This document shows positions 23,027 to 30,920 of a DNA stretch of 32,298 bases, piece by piece (position 1 is the first letter of the stretch; every line of letters begins with the position of its first letter). Origin of the DNA: an uncultured Nitrospira sp. Lineage in GTDB: Bacteria > Nitrospirota > Nitrospiria > Nitrospirales > Nitrospiraceae. The stretch spans positions 25,327-57,624 of the forward strand of contig CABVRR010000010.1 in the NCBI GenBank assembly GCA_902500705.1, written 5' to 3'. The notes beneath the pieces are model-generated. The model searched no databases. It was not told the DNA's origin and saw only the letters and a list, made by a program, of their open reading frames with translations. Position numbers and translations under genes: made by a program.

Positions 23027-24675
23027 GCCTGCCGCTCCTGTTGGAAGGTGGCGAGGATCACATTGTTGGTTGTGCCTGGCATCGGGCGGTTAAAATTGCC
23101 GCCTGCCTTAAACCATAGGGCAGTGACTTCGTGGTCATTATCGGGACCGCCGGTTTTCAGGTGCTGGGAAAAGAAGTTGGTCTCCACCAGATTATCCATC
23201 TGGTCGGTGCCGCCCGTGGTCACGCTCTGGTTCTCGCTGTCGGTTTCGCTATAGCCGCTGGTGCTGCTACGCCCGCCGCCGCTGCTCATAGTCCGGCTGG
23301 TGCCGGAGCTGCGGCTATGGTTGACCGTGGTAAAGGGAAACAGCCAGTCGCCTGACGCGCCGCCGGACTTGCCGTTATTGTCTCCGCTGCCATAGGAATA
23401 ATTGCTGCTCGCGCTCTCGCTGGAATTCCTGCCGCGGGAGGTGCTGCTGCCTCTGGTTTCGCTGCCGGTGCGCCTGGTGTGCAAACCCCGGCCTATCAGG
23501 GAACTGGCATAGGCGTTGGTGCGCGGGTCGGCGTTCAGGTGGAAGACCTTGCTGTTGAACTTGCCCACAAACCCGTCCACCGCATCGCTCTTGTCCCGCC
23601 CCAGCATCGCGTAATAGGTAGGCAGCGACTGGGTGAGATAGACCACACAGGCTTTCGAACCCCGGCAAGTGGAAAGGAACTGGTCATCATAGCTGCTGAC
23701 AAAATACTGGCTTTCATCGCCGTAAAGAAATACCGGGCGTTCGCGGAACTGCGCGGGAAGGCCGTTCCTCGCTTCCACCGCCCGTTGCCAGAGGAACTTG
23801 AACAGCTGCTGCGCCACAATCCCGTCCTCGTTATAGGTGAGCACGGGTAGCGCCATGATGATAATGGCACCAGAGAAGCTCATCTCCGGGACGATGCTGG
23901 TATCTGAACAAAAACATTTCCGCAGTAATCCGGTATTGAAGCGGTTCAGGCTGCTGGTCACATTGATCAGGATGCTTCCACGGGTCTTATCGGGCAGGGC
24001 CAGATATTGCAACCGCCAGTAGTTCAGGGTTTGTTCCTTCAAATCAGCGGGAATCTCCCGCGCCGGGTTCACATGCATCCGGTGCAGGATGCCGACCGCG
24101 AAGTTTTGATCGAGCGCCGCTTTTTCTTCTTCGGTGGTTGGGTTCCTCGTGGGCATGGTGGTGATGAAGCGCACAATGTCGCCCGCTGTAACATTACCGG
24201 TTGCCGCGTATAGGGCGGCGATGGTGTAGAGCAGCATCTGGCGGGTAGTTTTCGTCCAGAACTCCTCGCCGGGTTTCCCTGATTTCTGTCCGGCGGCCAT
24301 GTCGGCCGCTTCCAGAATACGCATCATGGTATCGGTAACAGAACTAGCCGCCTCGGTGCCGCCCTTCCGTGCGAACTCATAGGCGATGAAGTTGCAGCCC
24401 TTGCTTTCATCAAAGATGATGACCGAATCCGTGCGCCCGTGCTGCTCGCAGTAGGAACGCCACAGCTCGACCTCTTCCGGCTTGGCGCACAGGATGAGCC
24501 CGCCCATTCCGGCGCGAAGGTACGCCCCGGCCAGGGCACGCCCTGCCCCGCTGGTTTTGCCGCTGCCGATCGCGCCGAAGACATGCACCCCGTTGCAAGC
24601 ATCGCGCAGCGTAAAGGAATCCTGGGCGGTGAGATTCAGCAGCGGTGTGTCGAGGTTACTCACAAAGTTTTTCAC
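23023..24675 (-). CDS. VirD4/TraG-type conjugative coupling ATPase lacking a membrane anchor
   Basis: This 550-residue protein starts with GTG at 24675 behind AAGGGATCACCA. Walker A is GAIGSGKTS (K40, T41), close to the N-terminus, and Walker B is VFLYGDESQ (D and E near 320). The TraM-recognition-type region DQFLSTCRGSKACVVYLTQSLPTYYAMLG follows. Residues about 395-490 are a striking Ser/Gly/Asn/Thr-rich stretch (SSTSRGRNSSESASSNYSYG and more). No transmembrane helix precedes the ATPase. It would deliver the relaxosome to a helper type IV secretion system. The adjacent membrane protein is the likely anchor. Confidence 0.9.
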   Translation of the reverse strand: MKNFVSNLDTPLLNLTAQDSFTLRDACNGVHVFGAIGSGKTSGAGRALAGAYLRAGMGGLILCAKPEEVELWRSYCEQHGRTDSVIIFDESKGCNFIAYEFARKGGTEAASSVTDTMMRILEAADMAAGQKSGKPGEEFWTKTTRQMLLYTIAALYAATGNVTAGDIVRFITTMPTRNPTTEEEKAALDQNFAVGILHRMHVNPAREIPADLKEQTLNYWRLQYLALPDKTRGSILINVTSSLNRFNTGLLRKCFCSDTSIVPEMSFSGAIIIMALPVLTYNEDGIVAQQLFKFLWQRAVEARNGLPAQFRERPVFLYGDESQYFVSSYDDQFLSTCRGSKACVVYLTQSLPTYYAMLGRDKSDAVDGFVGKFNSKVFHLNADPRTNAYASSLIGRGLHTRRTGSETRGSSTSRGRNSSESASSNYSYGSGDNNGKSGGASGDWLFPFTTVNHSRSSGTSRTMSSGGGRSSTSGYSETDSENQSVTTGGTDQMDNLVETNFFSQHLKTGGPDNDHEVTALWFKAGGNFNRPMPGTTNNVILATFQQERQA

Positions 24676-24693
24676 TGGTGATCCCTTGTGGTG

Positions 24694-25008
24694 TTACGCG
24701 GGGAAGCCCCGGAACTGTTCGTACTTCTTTGTCTCCATGAGCTTCAGCCAGGCATAGAGTTCCATCGCCCGGATCTTTTCATCCGGGCTATAAATGCCGT
24801 AGGCGACGATCTGCACAAAATCGCTTTCATACTGGTCCAGCTGTTCCTCGGACATGGTTCCCACCAAACTGGTGATGTATTCCAATCCATGTTCGCGCGG
24901 GGCTTGCAGCAATTCTTTCAGCTCCTCGGTCTTGGTATAGCCCGAGGTGATCGCACTCACATTCTGCGCGATTTTCCCTGCCGCATTCATAAAGTCAGAA
25001 AAGCTCAT
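24694..25008 (-). CDS. Small helical mobilization-operon protein, 104 aa
   Basis: This 104-residue, mostly helical soluble protein starts MSFSDFMNAAGKIAQNV and has the acidic middle MSEEQLDQYESDFVQIV. It overlaps the upstream gene by 4 bases and precedes the coupling ATPase by 18 bp. No family is recognised. The MSF-x-D opening resembles the 72-residue protein of the same operon only loosely. It may be a cytoplasmic adaptor. Confidence 0.7.
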   Translation of the reverse strand: MSFSDFMNAAGKIAQNVSAITSGYTKTEELKELLQAPREHGLEYITSLVGTMSEEQLDQYESDFVQIVAYGIYSPDEKIRAMELYAWLKLMETKKYEQFRGFPA

Positions 25009-25628
25009 GCCGGTACCGCTTCTTTCTTTTTTCTTTTCTTGTTGTTGTTCATTTTCTCCTTCTCATCGCCATATCCCGCCTTGGCGTCGTCCATCACGGT
25101 TTTAATGAGGTCTTTATCCTTCATCGTTTCTTTGATTGCCGCTTTCAGATCTTTCTCCGTCATCTCGCAATTGGTGTTCACTTTGGAGGCAACGAGCTTG
25201 GTCAGGGCCTTCATATAGATCACACTGCTGGCCAGCGTTACCGCATAGACAGTGGAACCCATGACCACGGTGCCGCCGACCGTTCCCAGTCCCGGTAGAA
25301 ATTTCGCCACGGTTCCGAGTACCGCCCCGGCGGCTAGTCCGGCACCGAGGTTGGTCACGATTCCCAGCGTAATGCTCTTGAGCGCATTCTTGGTGAAGGG
25401 GATGTCCACTTCGCTATTGATGCGAGCATACATGGTCCAGATATTGGCGACGGCCGCCGCCACATCCACTATCGGGATAGGAACCAGTGCCGTTCCCACG
25501 GCAATCGCCGAGTGGGTTTTGACAATCCCCGCCAGCTTATCGGGCATGTGTTCGTCCACCGTGTCATTCATGGCTTTGCATAATTCTCCCGCCGCACGAA
25601 GCACGTGGCGGGTGTGATCCGTTGACAT
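25005..25628 (-). CDS. DUF697-like hydrophobic membrane protein, 207 aa
   Basis: AAGGAGGCAGC precedes the ATG at 25628. Hydrophobic segments at about 40-68, 84-104 and 108-137 include VPIPIVDVAAAVANIW, the P-x-P-x-x-D motif of DUF697-type proteins. The tail (190-204) is very Lys-rich (NNNKKRKKK). It is the first gene of the coupling-ATPase operon. The role is unknown. A pore-like or membrane-scaffold function would be an inference from hydrophobicity. Confidence 0.72.
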   Translation of the reverse strand: MSTDHTRHVLRAAGELCKAMNDTVDEHMPDKLAGIVKTHSAIAVGTALVPIPIVDVAAAVANIWTMYARINSEVDIPFTKNALKSITLGIVTNLGAGLAAGAVLGTVAKFLPGLGTVGGTVVMGSTVYAVTLASSVIYMKALTKLVASKVNTNCEMTEKDLKAAIKETMKDKDLIKTVMDDAKAGYGDEKEKMNNNKKRKKKEAVPA

Positions 25629-25862
25629 GCTGCCTCCTTGCGAATGGTAGTGTAGGAATTGGCTTTACGCCTAAACTCCCAATAGTTGGCATTCCCGCTG
25701 AGGCATGACTAGAGCCATTCGGGGAGGTATACGGGAAGATTTGGCACTTGAAAAAAGGTGGTGGTTTTGAGGTGGTGTGGTACCTTCGATTCAGAGCAAA
25801 CCGACTCCCCTGCTTACCCTGGTGGGTGGACCCATCACATAGACATGGCGCAAGGAATCCGC

Positions 25863-26171
25863 ATGCACTTGATACAAATCTTTCTGCCGGTTCGGGATAA
25901 TCACGGCAAGGCGTTCGCACCCGAGCATTACTCGCGCATGCGTGAGGCGCTCACCACAAAGTTCGGGGGACTCACGGCTTATACCCGCGCCCCCGCCGAA
26001 GGTTTATGGAAGGACGACCAGAACGATGCCCATCATGATGACATTGTTATTTTTGAAGTCATGGCCGCTGAGTTAGATGGAGCATGGTGGCAGGACTATA
26101 AACGCCAGCTGAAAACAACCTTCGCCCAAGAGGATCTCATCATCCGGGTTCAGAAAATTATGATCCTGTGA
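25863..26171 (+). CDS. Conserved hypothetical protein, 102 aa
   Basis: I start it at 25863 (MHLIQIFLPVRDNHGKAF) because AAGGAA lies just upstream; the frame from 25758 has no site and an odd composition. It has FGGLTAYTRAPAEGLWK, DDIVIFEVMAAELDGAWW and a final I-x-V-Q-K-I, a pattern of a small conserved protein found in many proteobacteria. The fold looks like a ferredoxin-like alpha/beta barrel half. Function is unknown. It is the only plus-strand gene inside the mobilization region, and its 3' end overlaps the convergent gene by 14 bp. Confidence 0.75.
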   Translation: MHLIQIFLPVRDNHGKAFAPEHYSRMREALTTKFGGLTAYTRAPAEGLWKDDQNDAHHDDIVIFEVMAAELDGAWWQDYKRQLKTTFAQEDLIIRVQKIMIL

Positions 26172-26625
26172 CGGCCTCTCCGTTTTTGCCTGCGGCTGCC
26201 TGCGGAAGCTCCGCGCCTTTGATCAGTGCCACGTCAATCTTTTCGATAAATGCTTTGCCGTCATCAGGCGGCGCGGCGAACACGTCCTTATGGAACTCGG
26301 TGAAGGATTTGCAGGTGTGCATCCCAAGGGCAACGGCAAGGGATTGTAGATTGTGTCCGTACACTCTGATCACGCTGGTGGAGGTAGTAATAAAGAGGAA
26401 CGTATAGTCGGGTTCGTTAAAGGTGATGGTGTGCAGGTGATGGTAAAAAAACTGGTGGCCAGCTTTCACTGACGGGCAATGCACCGTGAAGCCGAGCAGC
26501 TTGTCCTGTGTGTCAAAGGCGTTGTAGGACGGTTTCACGGGCTGGTTCACCACCAGTTCAGGGGCTTTGCTTTTTGGCGGAGCATCGCCGCCGAACATTT
26601 GCCCCCATTTGTCTTTGTCGGCCAT
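26158..26625 (-). CDS. Hypothetical protein downstream of the relaxase, 155 aa
   Basis: The ATG at 26625 lies 3 bp after the relaxase stop, so it is co-translated. After a disordered, Pro-rich start (MFGGDAPPKSKAPELVVNQP), residues 40-130 form a mixed domain with FFYHHLHTITFNEPDYTFLFITT. No family is recognised and no membrane segment is seen. The position suggests a relaxosome accessory role. Confidence 0.7.
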   Translation of the reverse strand: MADKDKWGQMFGGDAPPKSKAPELVVNQPVKPSYNAFDTQDKLLGFTVHCPSVKAGHQFFYHHLHTITFNEPDYTFLFITTSTSVIRVYGHNLQSLAVALGMHTCKSFTEFHKDVFAAPPDDGKAFIEKIDVALIKGAELPQAAAGKNGEAVTGS

Positions 26626-26628
26626 AGG

Positions 26629-27810
26629 CTACCTTTCCAGTTCGGGTTCCTTGTGGATGATGTCGTCCGGTGGCTCGCGCTCCTTCACCAAGTCTTGCCA
26701 GAAGGTGCTTAAGCTATCGCGGACTTTTTCAATTTTGTCAGCTGCTCTGCCGCGTAGCGTATCCCACGCCTGCGCTGCCCAGTCCTGCCATGTGTGCCTG
26801 CTGTGCGGGAGTTCCGCCTGTGTGCTGCGCATCACCGCTTCGGTTAAATCGGCATGTTCCTGTGCGCTCGTTGCTGGCGGATAAGTCGCCGGGATGAGGT
26901 GTTCGAGGTTCCGCCCTGGCGCATCCGCCAGGCTTTTTCCCGGTGCGGCTTGTTCTTCGCGGCTCAGCTGTGCTGCTTTCACTCCGCCTGTACTACCTGC
27001 TTCCTCCACTTCGTTCCTTGCCCGCACGGCTGCGCTGGCCTCGGCGACGGTCGGCAATTCATCTAATGGCATCCCGGCAAGCCGCGCCCGCACCTCGGCG
27101 GTTTTGACGCCGTCGATTCGTCGCGTGAGGCTATGAACATCTCCGGCCTGGTCGAGGATGCAGTAGCCCCGATCACCCTGACACAGTGTGTACCCGCTTT
27201 CTTGCAGAGCGGCGACGAATGCCGCGCCCGAGTCGCTCTGCCTCCATAATGCCGTGACTTCGGCTTTCACCTCTTTCGGATCGATGCCGCTTTCGGCCGC
27301 CCGGAAGTTTTCCCAGTCGGCAATCTCGCGGCTCTTTCTTTTGCTCGGCTGTGGGGTCGGCGGGGTTGGTTCGTGGCGAAATTCCTGCTCCAGCTCGGCG
27401 CGGGTTTTGTCATGCGCAAGGTAATTGTGACTGTCAGGGGTCACGGTCAGCGTGTCGGGGTTGACCCTGCTCCAGACGATGTGCCGGTGGGTCCTCCCCT
27501 CCTTCTCATGTTCCACCTGAAAGCGGACATGACCGTCTAACCCGAGATTCTGCTCTAGCCGGTCAACGGCGAACTCCCACTGCGCCGGGGTCAGGCGTTC
27601 GTCTTCGCGCGGGTTGATACTGGCATGATAAAAATAATTCTCGGCGCGGGTGCCGGCGGCAAGGGCTCTCAGTTCGCGGAAGGCTTCCGGTACATCCTCG
27701 GCATACAGCCCCTTCATTTCGGCGATACTGACCCGCTCATTCTCCTCGGTCTTCATCAGGTGGCTGGCGAAGAACGCTCCGGATTTCCGGCTCCCGCCTT
27801 TCACGATCAC
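26629..27810 (-). CDS. Relaxase / mobilization nuclease (MobA-type)
   Basis: I start it at GTG 27810, which overlaps the mobC stop (GTGA) and has GGAG upstream, giving 393 residues (VIVKGGSRKSGAFFASHLM). A longer frame reaching 27867 runs inside mobC. FYHASINP and VEHEKEGRTHRHIVWSRVN hold the histidine metal site of relaxases. A catalytic Tyr is not certain by eye; YFYH is a candidate. Residues 345-393 are a separate tail (WDTLRGRAADKIEKV, FWQDLVKE, EPP, ELER) shared with two small proteins of the downstream operon. It would nick oriT and pilot the strand into the recipient. Confidence 0.88.
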   Translation of the reverse strand: MIVKGGSRKSGAFFASHLMKTEENERVSIAEMKGLYAEDVPEAFRELRALAAGTRAENYFYHASINPREDERLTPAQWEFAVDRLEQNLGLDGHVRFQVEHEKEGRTHRHIVWSRVNPDTLTVTPDSHNYLAHDKTRAELEQEFRHEPTPPTPQPSKRKSREIADWENFRAAESGIDPKEVKAEVTALWRQSDSGAAFVAALQESGYTLCQGDRGYCILDQAGDVHSLTRRIDGVKTAEVRARLAGMPLDELPTVAEASAAVRARNEVEEAGSTGGVKAAQLSREEQAAPGKSLADAPGRNLEHLIPATYPPATSAQEHADLTEAVMRSTQAELPHSRHTWQDWAAQAWDTLRGRAADKIEKVRDSLSTFWQDLVKEREPPDDIIHKEPELER

Positions 27811-28193
27811 CGTGCACCTCCGCTGCGGTTCAGCAGGTCGGTCACCTGCCTGGCCACCTGCCGACAAGCGGCAAGGGTACTGGTGATCTCGCCCGACAGT
27901 GGCGTGTCACCCATATTCACCCGCCGGGCCGTCTGGTTGATGTTGCTGCCGATCTTGTGCAGCTCGCCCAGCAACCGGGTGAGAACCTGCACCTCGACCA
28001 CCGGGCGGCGAATAGCGCGGGTGGTCGGAGTGGCGAGAGCTTTGGCGCGGATATAGGATGCAATGGTGAGCCCTTCCCGTTCGGCGAATTGCTGAAGCTG
28101 CGCATATTCGGTGTCTAGGATCCGGATCTGAAACCGGCGTTGCCGCTGCCGCGTTTCGCTCCGCTTCTTCTGGCTGCCCCCTGCCCCGCCCAT
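27807..28193 (-). CDS. mobC: MobC-like relaxosome accessory protein
   Basis: This 128-residue protein has a basic N-terminus (QKKRSETRQRQRRF) and a ribbon-helix-helix-like segment (IRILDTEYAQLQQFAEREGLTIASYIRAKAL). LLGELHKIGSNINQTARRVN is the MobC signature. It binds oriT DNA and helps the relaxase open it. The stop overlaps the relaxase GTG. The candidate oriT hairpin lies 65 bp upstream, as expected. Confidence 0.9.
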   Translation of the reverse strand: MGGAGGSQKKRSETRQRQRRFQIRILDTEYAQLQQFAEREGLTIASYIRAKALATPTTRAIRRPVVEVQVLTRLLGELHKIGSNINQTARRVNMGDTPLSGEITSTLAACRQVARQVTDLLNRSGGAR

Positions 28194-28257
28194 GTGCCTT
28201 GCTCGTGCTCCTTCCTAACGTGAGGGATGCAATGGGAGAGTGGAACATCTCCCTTGC

Positions 28258-28306
28258 CAAGACGGGTTGTCGATTGCCGCAGGCGGTCATGACAACCCAT
28301 GTCTTG
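28258..28306. other. Candidate oriT inverted repeat
   Basis: CAAGACGGGTTGTC (28258-28271) faces GACAACCC-AT-GTCTTG (28291-28306). The 14-bp arms have one two-base bulge, and the loop is 19 bp. It lies upstream of mobC-relaxase, the usual location of oriT, and no gene explains it. I cannot assign the nic site by eye. Confidence 0.5.
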
Positions 28307-28605
28307 CCTTACAAATCTAAACGCGATTTGGAAGCTAACCTACTGAATCAAAAAAGGCAAGCGAAGAATTTCAGTGAGGCAGCTCAGGTAAAGAAGTGGT
28401 AACGGTTACGGTTAAAAACTGGCAACGATTGACGGCGAAAAAGCGCATTGACCGAAAGGGAAAAGGGAGTAAAAATTTCTCTCGTTTGGGAGCGAGTAAC
28501 GTTGCCGCCCAAATGCTCAAGGGTGACGGGCGCGGTTTGGCATCTCCTGTTGTGCCGCGTCCGCCCATTCGACGAAAGAACAAACCGACAGTGCGCACTG
28601 TCACC

Positions 28606-28699
28606 GGCGGGAAGGCTCTGCCTCCCCTCCACCTTCGCTTCACGAAGTGAATTGGGGACGCTGCCCCCAAACCCCCGAACATGTTTTCTGGCTCAGGGT
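28606..28699. repeat. Dispersed intergenic element, copy B
   Basis: It shares the hairpin half (GAAGGCTCTGCCTCCC), GAACATGTTTT and GCTCAGGGT with copy A at 21235-21286. About 40 additional bases, containing CGCTGCCCCCAAACCCCCG, separate the halves. Confidence 0.5.
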
Positions 28700-28780
28700 G
28701 ATTAAATAGGGAAAGTGTGGCAAGGTGAAATAGGAAACCAGCACAGCGGAAACAGAACGAGCAGTGTGGAGGTCTAAAAT

Positions 28781-29215
28781 ATGCCCGCCGAATTTCTTGC
28801 TGCCATCCAAGGTGCAAAGTCCCTCTATGAGCTTATCAAGGCAACTCAGGGTCTTTCCAACTCCGTTGAAGTGTTGACGGCAGTGAGCGACGTTCAACAA
28901 AAGCTTATGGATGCTAATGCGGCGGCATTAGCCAGCCAAGAGAAACAAGCATCACTCGCCGAGCGCGTGCGCGACCTTGAAACACAACTGAGAGCCGTTG
29001 AAGACTGGCAGAAGGAATTAGAACGCTATCAGCTTGTTGAATTCCCAAACAGTAAAGCTTTTGCCCTTAAATTGAGGGTACAGATGGCGAACGGTGACCC
29101 CGTGCATTACCTCTGTAAAGCCTGCGCGGATAAGAAACAGAAGACCACCTTGCAGCCTATCGATGGTCAATTACATTGCCCTCAATCCAAACAGCACTCA
29201 ATATGGTACGACTAA
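28781..29215 (+). CDS. Coiled-coil protein with C-terminal zinc-ribbon-like end, 144 aa
   Basis: GTGGAGG precedes the ATG. Residues 1-45 are helical (FLAAIQGAKSLYELIKATQ). Residues 46-92 form a coiled coil (VQQKLMDANAAALASQEKQ, then ERVRDLETQLRAVEDWQ). The C-terminus has YLCKACADKK and LHCP, two Cys sets of a probable zinc ribbon, although the fourth ligand is not clear. Similar proteins occur on phages and plasmids without known function. It lies between the mob region and the origin region and is transcribed away from mobC. Confidence 0.75.
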   Translation: MPAEFLAAIQGAKSLYELIKATQGLSNSVEVLTAVSDVQQKLMDANAAALASQEKQASLAERVRDLETQLRAVEDWQKELERYQLVEFPNSKAFALKLRVQMANGDPVHYLCKACADKKQKTTLQPIDGQLHCPQSKQHSIWYD

Positions 29216-29695
29216 TCGCTTCACTTCAATAACTCTGCCTCGTTTTAGCCCAGGGTGGGCATCTCCCATTCACTACGACCTAACCGTTATTATTTATTCG
29301 CACGGTCGCCAGACGGTGCTGACCGGACCGGACACGGTGCGCCGCGCACGGTGTCACCCTCTCCCCTATCGCGCTGGCAGTCCCGCACGGCCTAAGAACG
29401 GCAGACGGAACGACGGTGCGGCAGGCACGACGCACGGCGGGAACGCGGCATCACCCTTCCCCGCTTCGCAGTTTTCCTAAATAGCCTCAGGAAGGCGGTT
29501 TATAGCCCCATACAGAGGTGAAAAAATTTTGTTGCCATTTCCTTGTCTATAACGACTTCGCTTCTCTGCGGGCTGCCTATTGCGTCTGTATCGGTGTTTG
29601 AGGCTATGCCGTGTCCCCTCCTCTTGCCCCAACACCCTTTTGAATGCAATTTCTCCTTTCCTTTGGTTTAGTCGCTGATTGGAGGAAAGAACAAA

Positions 29696-29737
29696 GCCTT
29701 CTTCCAATGCCCTGCTTAGGGCTTGCTGGAAGAAGGC
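29696..29737. repeat. Long hairpin/cruciform in the origin region
   Basis: GCCTTCTTCCA (29696-29706) and TGGAAGAAGGC (29727-29737) are perfect 11-bp arms. Inside them GCCCT and AGGGC form a further 5-bp stem around GCTT. It could act in replication initiation, as a single-strand initiation signal, or as a terminator. Confidence 0.65.
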
Positions 29738-29765
29738 AGGTAGAATAGTCCGAGCTCTCACATAA

Positions 29766-29774
29766 TTTTTCACA
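29766..29774 (+). promoter_or_regulatory. DnaA-box-like 9-mer TTTTTCACA
   Basis: It fits the relaxed DnaA consensus TTWTNCACA and stands at the edge of the AT-rich tract that precedes the iterons. A single short match can be chance. Confidence 0.4.
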
Positions 29775-29834
29775 AAAACTAGCCGTCCAACTACAGGAAT
29801 TCTTAATATTAAATACAGGTTAGATATAGGATGT

Positions 29835-29951
29835 GGGGAGTGTTTATGCGTAACAGGGGGGAGTGTTTATGCGTGGACAACTTTGCCTCTCTATGGAACC
29901 GCTGGAAATTCCTTGATTTACCAGGGGGGAGTGTTTATGCGTGGACAACTT
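29835..29951. repeat. Three iterons, core GGGGAGTGTTTATGCGT
   Basis: The 17-bp core occurs at 29835-29851, 29858-29874 and 29926-29942. The last two share 30 bp (29854-29883 and 29922-29951), extending into GGACAACTT. The starts are 23 and 68 bp apart, about two and six and a half helical turns. The array touches the 3' end of repA and is the probable RepA binding region of oriV. Confidence 0.8.
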
Positions 29952-29954
29952 GGT

Positions 29955-30920
29955 TTAAGCAGGGTCTTTTGGGGATAACTTCGGACGGACACGTTTCGGT
30001 GTGATAGCTGGTTTTCCCGGGTACAGAATCAGCCCACCATCAGCAAATTCGATATTAAGACCAGGCATCACGGTATGTATTTTACGGATTGCAGGTTTTA
30101 CGTTTTTACGGAAATCTTTAATATCGGAATAGTCTGAACCGAGTTGTTGAGCCAGACCACGCCACGGAACGAATTGTTCCCTCCCCTGCCGCTCAAGGGT
30201 GAAGCTGCGGTAATTAAGCCAAGCATAAAGATCGAGTGCCATAGGCGAGTTCTTTAATGCTCGCAAGGCCCGCATATCGACCGGCACAGGAGCTGCGCAA
30301 ATCGCCTCAAAGAAACTGTCCCCAAGCTCAATCCAACTTTTCCAAAGGCTCGGCTGGTCCGGCTGGTGATGACTCCACCAAAGCTCTCCTTTGGGGGCAA
30401 CCTGCATATCAAGCCATGCCTGCCCCATACTCCCATCGGTTTCCTGGTGAACGTCAAAGCTGATTTTCGCACGGAAGAGTCGCTTCATGTGCTCGCGTAA
30501 GCGCGGAATACTTCCCCAGCGTCCGCCGGTCGGTTGTAAACCAAGTTCGCGCATAAAGGCGGATAAGCTGTTACCGAGTTCAAGGCGGCGGGATTTGGTT
30601 TTGACCGCCTCGGTTGTAATCCAAAACAGCAATAAGCGTGGAATAGTGCCGTAGGGAATGCCGACGCTGCGCGGCTGGTTGGTTTTGGGGTCAAGTTCCC
30701 AATCCGGTTTAATTGTGAGGGTAAGGCGACCATTTGTCCGGCCCCAGATAGGAACCTCGCCGGGGTCGCTGTGCGGTAATGTCGCTTGCACCAGAGCGCG
30801 AGCCATAAACGCCATTTCTGCCGCGTTTGGCTCCGCCTTGATTTCAGCGGCCGCGTCAAGAATGCGCTTTAAGGCAGGTGATAGAGTGCCTATAGGCGTT
30901 TCGTCAGGTGGCGGGGTCAT
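29955..30920 (-). CDS. repA: Plasmid replication initiator RepA (RepA_C family)
   Basis: This 321-residue protein has the signature GIPYGTIPRLLLFWITTEAV, LGNSLSAFMRELGLQPTGG and RLREHMKRLFRA, then ALDLYAWLNYRSFTL and LAQQLGSDY. These mark the RepA family of many alpha- and gammaproteobacterial plasmids (Pfam RepA_C type). It binds iterons and starts replication. The start overlaps the stop of the RHH partition gene (ATGA), giving a parA-RHH-repA operon. The iterons lie beyond its 3' end, not upstream. Confidence 0.92.
   Translation of the reverse strand: MTPPPDETPIGTLSPALKRILDAAAEIKAEPNAAEMAFMARALVQATLPHSDPGEVPIWGRTNGRLTLTIKPDWELDPKTNQPRSVGIPYGTIPRLLLFWITTEAVKTKSRRLELGNSLSAFMRELGLQPTGGRWGSIPRLREHMKRLFRAKISFDVHQETDGSMGQAWLDMQVAPKGELWWSHHQPDQPSLWKSWIELGDSFFEAICAAPVPVDMRALRALKNSPMALDLYAWLNYRSFTLERQGREQFVPWRGLAQQLGSDYSDIKDFRKNVKPAIRKIHTVMPGLNIEFADGGLILYPGKPAITPKRVRPKLSPKDPA

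Larger units (their letters stand above)
28194..28780. other. Intergenic region upstream of mobC (587 bp)
   Basis: It holds the candidate oriT (28258-28306), the TAACGGTTACGGTTA tandem (28398-28412) and copy B of the dispersed element. An 84-codon plus-strand frame at 28396-28650 is not supported: its sequence is repeat-derived and basic throughout. Confidence 0.5.
29216..29954. other. Origin-like non-coding region (739 bp)
   Basis: No gene is supported here. From left to right it holds a GC-rich stretch with short inverted repeats (29300-29420), a cruciform (29696-29737), a DnaA-box-like site (29766-29774), an AT-rich tract (about 29758-29830) and three iterons (29835-29951) reaching the repA stop codon. 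Together these are the parts expected of an iteron-type oriV. Confidence 0.65.

Noticed and set aside
21897..28193. Complete conjugation system
   Set aside because: Relaxase, MobC and coupling ATPase are present, but no VirB4, VirB6, VirB8-10 or other mating-pair genes, so the plasmid is mobilizable only.
28396..28650. Plus-strand frame of 84 codons upstream of the coiled-coil gene
   Set aside because: It lies in repeats and a GC-rich hairpin, is extremely basic and lacks a convincing start signal.
29477..29773. Minus-strand frame of 98 codons in the origin region
   Set aside because: It runs through the cruciform and has no ribosome binding site; the region is better explained as oriV.
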